Below, in pieces: positions 27,903-34,874 of a stretch of 64,000 nucleotides of DNA; positions within the stretch are counted from its first letter, which is position 1, and every line of letters begins with the position of its first letter. Made by a program: the position numbers and the translations under genes. Origin of the DNA: Clostridia bacterium (GTDB lineage Bacteria > Bacillota > Clostridia > Oscillospirales > Acutalibacteraceae); contig JAGBHV010000030.1 in assembly GCA_017935325.1 (NCBI GenBank), forward strand, positions 1 to 64,000, read 5' to 3'. Under the pieces are notes generated by a model. It worked only from the letters and a program-made list of their open reading frames with translations. It was not told the DNA's origin and searched no databases.

Positions 27903-30329
27903 TCAGTATGCGCAAAGTTCACATTCTGCCATTTCTTTACCGTTTATTTTAAATGATTTTATTTCAAATGGTGTGAAAGAAAAATCAAAAATATTTTCAG
28001 GTGTTTTAAGTTCAGCAAAAATGTTTTCATCTGTGCTGTTGTAAAGGTGAATTCTCACAGAGCCGTCGTCAAGTTTTTTGTAGCCTGACATAATAATTCT
28101 GTCATCAGAAATTGCAACGGAAGTTTCTTTCTTTTCACCATTTCCTGAAGGGAAAAAGGCAAGTGAATATGCAGGCTGGTTATAACTTTCGGCATCTTTA
28201 TCAAGGTGAGAAATATCTGTGCTCAGGCGGAAATTAAAATCACGCTCACCCATATCGATATGGTTCTGGAAGCGGTCGTGGTCAATCAACCTGCGTTCAC
28301 GGATGGGATGAGCTGCGTAAACCGCTGTGCGCAGAAGTGAAATGTTGATTTCGCCTTTGTCTGCACTGTAGCCGTGAGTGCCTTTGTTGAAAATTGCAAG
28401 ACCTTGTCCGTCTTCAAAAAGTCCGCACCATTTCTGGCACACAACTTCCTTGTTTTCTTTTTCCATTTTTTCTCTGCCGAAAGCCATTTGCGAAATCGCC
28501 TGTGAGTTTTCAAAGGGAGTAGAGAATGAAAGTTTGTACATTGTGTTTACATTGTTTATAAAAGTTTTTACATTGATGTCAATATAGGAATCATTTTTTG
28601 GTATTGTGTAGGTGACAATGGCATATGATTTTCTGTTTCTGAAAGTTGCCTGAATTTTACATCTTACTTTTCCGTTTTCGATTATCTTTACATTTTCAAA
28701 GCTTTCGTCAGGGTAACCGCTAAATTCGTTTGCTTCATCTTTACTTACAAGAGTAAATTCGCCGATTCTGTCATTAAAACTGTCAACAGTCATTCCCCAG
28801 GGGTCTTCGTTGTCTTGGCAGACAATTATTTTACCGCTTGGTGAAGTTATGTAGTCAACACCGTTTACACAATATTTTTCAATAAGTCCTGTTTTTTTGC
28901 CGATGCGGACTTCCATAAATTTATTTTTCAGAATAAATTGTGTTTTATTTTCTTCACAGTTTTCAATAGGTCTGCGTTCGGCGTTTATTCTTGAAAGAAC
29001 GCAGTCAAAACGGTTAATGCACATAGGTTTCAGTTCTGCACGGAAAACAACACGCTTTCTCCAGTCAAGATTCAGGTTTGATTCTTCCTGCTCGTTCTGT
29101 GTTGGGAGAATGTTGCCCTTTTCATCCCGTACATTAATAATGGTTACCTCATTATCATTCCAGTTCTGGTCTTCAAGCTGGAATTCAACTTCAATATCGT
29201 GCGTAACAGGGTAGGGGTTCGGATTAAAAACAAGTACGGGAACTTCACCTGCTTTGCCTTCTGCCTGACCTTCGCAAAGTTTAAAGAATGCTTTTGCACA
29301 GATTTCAGAAGTGATTTCTCTGCCGTAATTCAGAAGTCGTACAGAATCTTCCTCGGCATTTTTTATCATTGAGCCGGGAAGCACATCGTGGAATTCGCAG
29401 AAAAGAAGAGCTTTTTCGGCTTCTTTAAGTGACTTTTTGTCATAGTCAATTCCGCTTGTTGCAATCATTTTTTCGCAGACTGAAAGATCATTTTCCAATG
29501 CTCTGTGAAGTTGTTTGATTCTCACCATTGAGGTGTAACAACCAACCATACAATGCACCATAGACCTGTCAATTACAGTAGTTAGTTTATCTTTGTCAAC
29601 AAGGCTGAAATATTCATCGCAGGATGAGTGCTTAACAAGAATATCTTTGTGATTTTCTGCATATTCTTTAATTTTTTCAAGGTCGATTTTGGAAGGACCG
29701 CCGCCGTGGTCGCCGATACCCCACAGAAGCAAATTCGGTCCGTCAACCGCATCGTCAATAAAGCGGTCAATTTTTTCAGTGGCTTTGCCTTTACCTGAAT
29801 TGTAACCGCCATAAGTTCTGTGGCCGATAATTTCACTGCCGTCGTAGCCCTTCCAGATGAAGTTTTCTTCGTCAACAATTCCGTACGGACGATGGAAAAG
29901 ATAATGCTTGTATCCGCATTTCTTCAGAATCTGCACAAGTCCTCTTGTATGACCGAATGAGTCAAAGTTTGCTGCAGTTTCTGTTTTTATACCGAATTTT
30001 TCTTCAAAATATCGGTTTCCGGTTTCAATCTGACGGATAAGTGATTCGCCTGAAGGCATAACGCAGTCAGGCTGTAAATACCAACCGCCGACAATTTTCC
30101 ACTTGCCTTCTTTTACAAGCTTCTGAATCTTTGCGAAAAGTTCAGGCTCGTTTTCCTCAACCCATTCATATAAAACAGATTCATTGTGATTGAAAATAAA
30201 GCCGTCATATTCTTCACAGAATTTTGCAGCAACGCGGAAGGTTGAAATTGCTTCTGCCATTCCTTCCTGCCGTTGCCAGAGCCATACAGGGTCTAAATGT
30301 GCATTGCAAAGCAAATAAAATTCTTTCAT
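27903..30329 (-). CDS. Alpha-mannosidase, GH38 family
   Basis: The 808-residue protein has no signal peptide and is probably cytoplasmic. GH38 features are visible: NAHLDPVWLW with zinc ligands His11 and Asp13, NFDSFGH with the nucleophile Asp123, WGIGDHGGGPSKID with another His, and a beta-rich C-terminal half. Relatives remove alpha-linked mannose from N-glycan or mannan oligosaccharides after import. The start follows GAGGTG. The 5' region holds double-hairpin repeats and a possible promoter about 310 bases upstream. Confidence 0.92.
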   Translation of the reverse strand: MKEFYLLCNAHLDPVWLWQRQEGMAEAISTFRVAAKFCEEYDGFIFNHNESVLYEWVEENEPELFAKIQKLVKEGKWKIVGGWYLQPDCVMPSGESLIRQIETGNRYFEEKFGIKTETAANFDSFGHTRGLVQILKKCGYKHYLFHRPYGIVDEENFIWKGYDGSEIIGHRTYGGYNSGKGKATEKIDRFIDDAVDGPNLLLWGIGDHGGGPSKIDLEKIKEYAENHKDILVKHSSCDEYFSLVDKDKLTTVIDRSMVHCMVGCYTSMVRIKQLHRALENDLSVCEKMIATSGIDYDKKSLKEAEKALLFCEFHDVLPGSMIKNAEEDSVRLLNYGREITSEICAKAFFKLCEGQAEGKAGEVPVLVFNPNPYPVTHDIEVEFQLEDQNWNDNEVTIINVRDEKGNILPTQNEQEESNLNLDWRKRVVFRAELKPMCINRFDCVLSRINAERRPIENCEENKTQFILKNKFMEVRIGKKTGLIEKYCVNGVDYITSPSGKIIVCQDNEDPWGMTVDSFNDRIGEFTLVSKDEANEFSGYPDESFENVKIIENGKVRCKIQATFRNRKSYAIVTYTIPKNDSYIDINVKTFINNVNTMYKLSFSTPFENSQAISQMAFGREKMEKENKEVVCQKWCGLFEDGQGLAIFNKGTHGYSADKGEINISLLRTAVYAAHPIRERRLIDHDRFQNHIDMGERDFNFRLSTDISHLDKDAESYNQPAYSLAFFPSGNGEKKETSVAISDDRIIMSGYKKLDDGSVRIHLYNSTDENIFAELKTPENIFDFSFTPFEIKSFKINGKEMAECELCAY

Positions 30330-30357
30330 ATTTTCACCTCATATTTAAACGAAAAAT

Positions 30358-30412
30358 CCCCTCAGTAAGAATCGCAGATTCTGACAGCTCCCCTTGCGTT
30401 TTCAAGGAGCCT
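30358..30412. repeat. Double-hairpin intergenic repeat, copy 1
   Basis: The unit starts CCCTCAGT, holds a hairpin AGAATC-GCA-GATTCT, then ACAGCTCCCC and a second stem with CAAGGAGCC. The same plan (CTCA, CAGT, variable hairpin, ACAGCT, C-rich stem, AGCC) is seen in copy 3 at 30542-30587 and, inverted, in copy 2. I recall repeats of this kind in gut Ruminococcaceae genomes. Confidence 0.7.
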
Positions 30413-30468
30413 GTAGCCGTAATATGCATATAAATTATAATTTATCAGGTGATTGGGATTTTTAAATA

Positions 30469-30514
30469 GCCTTCTCCTGTGGGAGAAGGGGGACCGCGTA
30501 AGCGGTGGATGAGG
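30469..30514. repeat. Double-hairpin intergenic repeat, copy 2 (inverted)
   Basis: GCCTTCTCC-TGTG-GGAGAAG forms the first hairpin, ACCGC-GTAA-GCGGT the second, and the unit ends GATGAGG. It is the reverse orientation of copy 3, so copies 2 and 3 together make a larger imperfect inverted repeat of about 119 bases with a 27-base A-rich centre. Confidence 0.75.
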
Positions 30515-30541
30515 AGAAAAACAAAAAAATCAAGCCTTACG

Positions 30542-30587
30542 CCTCATCAGTCACCTTTCGGTGACAGCTTCCCCCACCGGGGAAGCC
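30542..30587. repeat. Double-hairpin intergenic repeat, copy 3
   Basis: CCTCATCAGT is followed by the hairpin CACC-TTTC-GGTG, ACAGCTTCCCC, a short turn and GGGGAAGCC. It pairs with copy 2 end to end. The variable inner hairpins differ between copies while the outer frame is kept, as expected for a mobile or structured repeat family. Confidence 0.75.
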
Positions 30588-30642
30588 TAATGTTAAAATT
30601 AATTATACCGACAAATTATAATTTAATATAATGCATGAAAAA

Positions 30643-30671
30643 ATTATATCATAATATAAAAAGAAAAACAA
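30643..30671 (-). promoter_or_regulatory. Possible promoter for the GH38 gene
   Basis: TTGTTT and TATAAT are 17 bases apart on the minus strand, about 314 bases before the GH38 start. If used, the leader would include all three hairpin repeats. The surrounding sequence is very AT-rich, so chance matches are likely. Confidence 0.35.
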
Positions 30672-30707
30672 TTAATTTTCATTCCTGCATTATGAAAAGA
30701 AGCGACA

Positions 30708-30742
30708 TAAAAAACACCTGACAGAAAACCTGTCAGGTGTTT
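30708..30742 (-). terminator. Terminator after the secreted propeller-like gene
   Basis: AAACACCTGACAG and CTGTCAGGTGTTT (30712-30742) form a 13-pair stem with a short loop, followed on the minus strand by a T-run (AAAAA at 30708-30714 on the plus strand). Confidence 0.9.
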
Positions 30743-30757
30743 AACGTTATTTAATGA

Positions 30758-32350
30758 TTATTGTGCAGGAACATCTTCGATTGAGATAAGACCGTTGAAT
30801 ACGCCTACATAAGCGTGGCCGTTGGGGCCGATTGTGATGGGACCGTAAGAGTTGTTCCAGTTTTTACCGCAACCTGTGAATACTTTATAGAGAGTTTCAC
30901 CTGATCTGAAATCAACTGCTGTGAAGTACCATGCAACTGCATTCTTGGGAATATCGTCATTCTGAACTCTTGTGTAGAGGTAGAGAATACCGTTTTCTGT
31001 AGACATCTTGGGAACAACTGTTGCAGATGCTTCGTTGCTGTGCCAAACCTGAACTAATTCTGTGCAGTTGTAGTTCATATCAAGCCTTGTAACGCCGGGT
31101 TCACTTGTGGGGTTGTTTTCAAGGAAGCCTGCACCTGAGTCTGAGTAGTTGTTTTCAATGATGAATGAACGGCCGTAAGCAACGATTGAGTTTTCACTTA
31201 CTGATTTGCCGGGTGTGAAGAGGGGATGCTGGTCAACAACTTCACCTGTTTCACGGTCGTAAACCACGATGTTAACCTGATTGTCGGCATTGTCTGTGAT
31301 AGCACAGAGTTTTCTTACGCCAACCTGAGTTGCGCCTTCGCCTTCTTTGTCGTATACGGGCACGTCAAGAAGTGTGGGTGTTGTACCTGAACCCTGATTG
31401 ATAGCACCGGGTTTAAGAGTTGTACCTCTGTCGTACGGAGTTCTCCATGTGTATGTGGGGAGTTTGTCTTCGCCGATTTCGAAACGGTACATAGCTCTGT
31501 CAGAAACGATATAGATACCGTCTTCGCAGATAGCAAATGTGTTCTGAATTTCTTCGTTTTCATCTTTTAAGCCTGTGAGATCTTTAATGTTTAAAACGTG
31601 AACTTTATCTGTTTCAACATCGATATAACCAACTTCACCGGGACGAGTAAGGAACCAGATGTTGCCTTCATAGTCAGGCATTGCATCTGTAAGGTGAGAC
31701 CCTTCGGGAAGGTAAGAGTCAATATCCCATTCTTTTTCGATTTTCCATTCAGGTGTGCCTGATGATTCGTCAATGTAGTAAATCTGGATTACGTTGTCAG
31801 AGTTACCGATGATGGGTCTGTCTCCTTTGAGAAGATGGCAATAAGCACCGCCTGATGTGTCAGATGAAATTGCGCTGAAGTTGAGAGTCTTGATAGCTTC
31901 AACTGTTGAAGGACGCTGGGGAAGTCTTGTTTCAGCAAGAATTTCAAGTGTGTCAGCATCGATAAGAAGAAGGCGGAAGCCGACAACGTTACCGCTGATG
32001 CACATAATTCTGCCTTGTGAGTCGAACATGAGAGTTGCAACAAGGCCGCCGAAAACGTTCATTGAACGTGATTTAACAACGGGGTTGATGCCGAGAGGTC
32101 CCATGTAATCGTATGTGTCTGTGTTGTAACCGTTACCGTGCATACCGTTTGTGCCTTCGGGAGCAAGGAAAGGATGCTGAGGAATAGGAAGGTTGCCTTC
32201 ATCCTCAAGGGGATTTGATACTGCTGCTTCGCCATAAAATGCAGGGCATTTTTTTGATGCTGCAGGCTGTCTGATTGCGCCACCGGGGCTTAAAAACAGC
32301 ATAAGAAATGCTGAAAGCGCGGTGAGAATTTTCAAAAAGATTGGATTCAT
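30758..32350 (-). CDS. Secreted protein, probable beta-propeller repeat protein
   Basis: The 530-residue protein begins with a signal-peptide-like segment (FLKILTALSAFLMLFLSPGG). The rest shows repeated blocks of the form xxDxxxG-aromatic (FDSQGRIMCI, PDYEGNIWFL, CEDGIYIVSD, GPNGHAYVGV), which suggests a PQQ/quinoprotein-like propeller. No catalytic motif is recognised and I cannot name a family. It has its own promoter and terminator and lies between a mannosidase and a secreted PHP protein, so a surface role in glycan handling is possible but unproven. Confidence 0.6.
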   Translation of the reverse strand: MNPIFLKILTALSAFLMLFLSPGGAIRQPAASKKCPAFYGEAAVSNPLEDEGNLPIPQHPFLAPEGTNGMHGNGYNTDTYDYMGPLGINPVVKSRSMNVFGGLVATLMFDSQGRIMCISGNVVGFRLLLIDADTLEILAETRLPQRPSTVEAIKTLNFSAISSDTSGGAYCHLLKGDRPIIGNSDNVIQIYYIDESSGTPEWKIEKEWDIDSYLPEGSHLTDAMPDYEGNIWFLTRPGEVGYIDVETDKVHVLNIKDLTGLKDENEEIQNTFAICEDGIYIVSDRAMYRFEIGEDKLPTYTWRTPYDRGTTLKPGAINQGSGTTPTLLDVPVYDKEGEGATQVGVRKLCAITDNADNQVNIVVYDRETGEVVDQHPLFTPGKSVSENSIVAYGRSFIIENNYSDSGAGFLENNPTSEPGVTRLDMNYNCTELVQVWHSNEASATVVPKMSTENGILYLYTRVQNDDIPKNAVAWYFTAVDFRSGETLYKVFTGCGKNWNNSYGPITIGPNGHAYVGVFNGLISIEDVPAQ

Positions 32351-32401
32351 AGTTTTTCTCCTTTACTTTCTTTAATACTTTTTGACATTTGTATCGATAA
32401 A

Positions 32402-32429
32402 ATTATACCATAATTTTGCAGAAAATCAA
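32402..32429 (-). promoter_or_regulatory. Promoter of the secreted propeller-like gene
   Basis: TTGATT and TATAAT are 16 bases apart on the minus strand, 52 bases before the start at 32350. Confidence 0.62.
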
Positions 32430-32437
32430 CAAAGAAG

Positions 32438-32475
32438 GAAAAAACACCTGTAGAAAAACTGCAGGTGTTTTTGTA
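32438..32475 (-). terminator. Terminator after the secreted PHP gene
   Basis: AAAACACCTGTAG and CTGCAGGTGTTTT (32441-32473) form a stem of up to 13 pairs with a short A-rich loop, with a T-run on the minus strand. The stem closely resembles that at 30712-30742. Confidence 0.82.
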
Positions 32476-32515
32476 GGTTTTAATGAAAATTATGAACTAA
32501 ATATTAATATACAGA

Positions 32516-34021
32516 TTATCCGAAGATATTTACGATAAGTTTAACGGGGAGAATTGCAGCAAGGAATCTTACAAGATTATCGCAGATTGCTGATGCAATA
32601 ATACCCCAGTCAAAGTAATCGCCGAAATCGCCGCCCTTGGGAACGCCGTCGTAGTCAAGTGCAAAGGGCTGAGTGTACATAACGCCACCTGTGCCGTAAG
32701 CTTCTGCACGGACATAGTTTCTGATTTCGTCTGAATAATCATCAAGGTCTATTGTGTTGCCTACGTGGATAACTTTTCCGTCTGCAATCCAATGAATAAC
32801 AAGTGCATTTTCTGCTTCGAGAGTGATTGCGTCGTCGTTTTCGTTAACAACTACGTTTGTGAAAAGAGGACGTGCTGCACCTTCGGGAGCTTCATATTTA
32901 TCACCTTCGCCACCGTTTGCCATATCTTCTGCACTTCTTGTTACGAGTGCATCAAGAGTTGTGTAGAAAGCCTGAGCTTTTTCTGTGTTTATAGCTTTGA
33001 GTTCATCGCGGAGAGTTGCAAGTTCATCATAGTTACCTACATATTTGCTTGCTGCGAAGAAGCCGCCTTCTTCCATATTCTGTTTAAGTGCAGCAGATGT
33101 AAGTTCGGGCATGTAGTGCATTGTGTAACCTGAATCAACGATGTTAAGGTTGTGCGCGTCAGATGTTGCAATAGCAAAAACGTTTCTGCTTATGGGGAGA
33201 AGGTCCTGAAGCATAATATCCCAGAGTTTTCTGTCAAAACGTGTTCTGCCGTCACCTTTACTGTTGATGTCAATGCCGATACAGGAATCATAGTTGATGA
33301 GAAGATGCTCAAATTTTCTGATTTTGTATTTGTACATAATATCGTCTTTGTTGTAAGCATCAGCTGTGTAGATTTCATCTCTTGCGTTTGTGTATTCGCC
33401 GGGATGGTTGATAACACTTAAGCCGCCAAGTTCATCAATTGCTTTGATAACATCTTCGTAGTAGCTTGTGCCTCCGAGTCTGCCGTGACCGTAGTCTACA
33501 AACCATGTATTGATGTGAGCGTTGTTGAAAGATGTGCCGTTCTGTTCATTGCCGAAAGGAACACCGAGCATAGGTTTGCCGCCGTTTTCAGCATAGAACT
33601 GGTCGCCTGCATTGTTTTCAGTAACTGTATATGCGTTACCTGAAGTAGTTGTACCTGATTCGGAAAGTGCATCACTGTTTACAAAACCGTTTTTAACAAG
33701 GCTGAAAAGTTTCATAACATCAACATGGTCAGGATTTGTGAAACCATAGAAGCAAGCACTGTGGTCTGTGATAGCGTGGATATCAAAGCCGAGTTCATAA
33801 TGTCTTGCAACCATTTCGGGAAGAGGGTTTGAACCATCTGAAAAAGTTGTGTGAGAATGAAGGTCAGCTTTGTAAACGTTGTCAGTTTCAAAGTTTACAT
33901 TCTGATAAGGGTTTTCAATTGTGTAATCAATGTCTGTTGAGTCTGCAGCTAAAGTTATAGGTGCGATTGAGAGAACCACAAGCACACTTAAAATAACTGC
34001 CAGAGTTTTTTTGAATTTCAT
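32516..34021 (-). CDS. Secreted PHP-domain phosphoesterase with hydrophobic C-terminal tail
   Basis: The 501-residue protein starts with a clear signal peptide (MKFKKTLAVILSVLVVLSIA, cut near ITLAAD). PHP metal motifs follow: DLHSHTTFSDG, ITDHSA, VINHPGEY and ATSDAHN. PHP domains hydrolyse phosphoesters with two or three metals. The end is a hydrophobic segment (NLVRFLAAILPVKLIVNIFG) with no LPXTG signal and no positive stop, perhaps a membrane or wall association helix. The ATG at 34021 follows AAGGAGG; an upstream in-frame start is ignored. Its substrate may be a phosphorylated extracellular compound. Confidence 0.82.
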   Translation of the reverse strand: MKFKKTLAVILSVLVVLSIAPITLAADSTDIDYTIENPYQNVNFETDNVYKADLHSHTTFSDGSNPLPEMVARHYELGFDIHAITDHSACFYGFTNPDHVDVMKLFSLVKNGFVNSDALSESGTTTSGNAYTVTENNAGDQFYAENGGKPMLGVPFGNEQNGTSFNNAHINTWFVDYGHGRLGGTSYYEDVIKAIDELGGLSVINHPGEYTNARDEIYTADAYNKDDIMYKYKIRKFEHLLINYDSCIGIDINSKGDGRTRFDRKLWDIMLQDLLPISRNVFAIATSDAHNLNIVDSGYTMHYMPELTSAALKQNMEEGGFFAASKYVGNYDELATLRDELKAINTEKAQAFYTTLDALVTRSAEDMANGGEGDKYEAPEGAARPLFTNVVVNENDDAITLEAENALVIHWIADGKVIHVGNTIDLDDYSDEIRNYVRAEAYGTGGVMYTQPFALDYDGVPKGGDFGDYFDWGIIASAICDNLVRFLAAILPVKLIVNIFG

Positions 34022-34083
34022 AATATATTCCTCCTTTTGGAATAGATTTAATGTAAATATGTTAGCATATTTTTCAAAATCCG

Positions 34084-34818
34084 TCAACAAAAATCGGGAA
34101 TTTTGTTCATAATGCTGTCGACTGTAACGGCAGGATTTTCCAATCCGTGGGGATGATGATTGCAACCGTTTTTGATAAAAATATCTATAGGAAGTCCTTC
34201 TTCTTTGTAAGCTTTTTCAATAAGAATTCCGTTTTCAACATAAGGCACAACAGTGTCGCTGTCACCTGCAACAATAACAACGGGGATTCTGTTTTTTACA
34301 AGATCAGGGATTTTATCCTGGGGAGTTTCTCTGTAGCAAATAAGCTCAGAAATGCTTTTCATATCAAGGGCTGTAAGTATTTCCGTGAAATTTTCGTCAT
34401 CTGTTCTGTCGCCTATTCCGAACCCGCAAGGGCAGCTCATATAGTTTACAACAGGTGCGTCGAGATACAAGCAGTATACGAGTTCGGGATATTTCGCAGC
34501 GAATTTGATTGCGATAAGTCCTCCGCAGCTCATTCCTACGGGAATGCATTTTTCCTGCAAACCATATTTTTCGCTGACAAATTTTACAAAGCGGGCTTTT
34601 CTGTCAAGGTCTTGATCAGTGCCCCAACGGTTATCATTTTCAATAAATGCCACAAAATGCCCTCTGTTCAGAAATTCGATTTCAGTTTCAGGGAAAGCAT
34701 TCTGATACTCAGTTTTCAGGGCTAAAACAGGGTTTGTGTTTTTGTTTTCAGGTATGACAACGCTTGCTTCGTGGCCTTCGAAAATAAATTCATCTGTTTC
34801 AAAATTATTCCAAAGCAT
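34084..34818 (-). CDS. Alpha/beta hydrolase
   Basis: The 244-residue protein has a nucleophile elbow GMSCGGLIAIKFAAKYPELV with the Ser, an Asp-containing region VIVAGDSDTVVPY and a late NGCNHHPHGL with the His, so a complete triad. No signal peptide is seen. Similar proteins act on esters, for instance acetylated sugars. The ATG at 34818 is preferred to a GTG nine bases upstream that overlaps the GAGGTG ribosome binding site. It lies 62 bases before the PHP gene. Confidence 0.8.
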   Translation of the reverse strand: MLWNNFETDEFIFEGHEASVVIPENKNTNPVLALKTEYQNAFPETEIEFLNRGHFVAFIENDNRWGTDQDLDRKARFVKFVSEKYGLQEKCIPVGMSCGGLIAIKFAAKYPELVYCLYLDAPVVNYMSCPCGFGIGDRTDDENFTEILTALDMKSISELICYRETPQDKIPDLVKNRIPVVIVAGDSDTVVPYVENGILIEKAYKEEGLPIDIFIKNGCNHHPHGLENPAVTVDSIMNKIPDFC

Positions 34819-34834
34819 AAAATTCACCTCATAT

Positions 34835-34865
34835 ATAAAAACCGGGAAACAATCTGCTTCCCGGT
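34835..34865 (-). terminator. Terminator after the first GH3 gene
   Basis: ACCGGGAA and TTCCCGGT (34841-34865) form an eight-pair stem with a nine-base loop, followed on the minus strand by TTTTTATAT. It ends ten bases after the GH3 stop. Confidence 0.75.
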
Positions 34866-34874
34866 AAATAAAAA

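Noticed and set aside
30358..30587. CRISPR array or tRNA cluster
   Set aside because: Only three units, in mixed orientation, unequal spacing, and no cloverleaf or cas genes.
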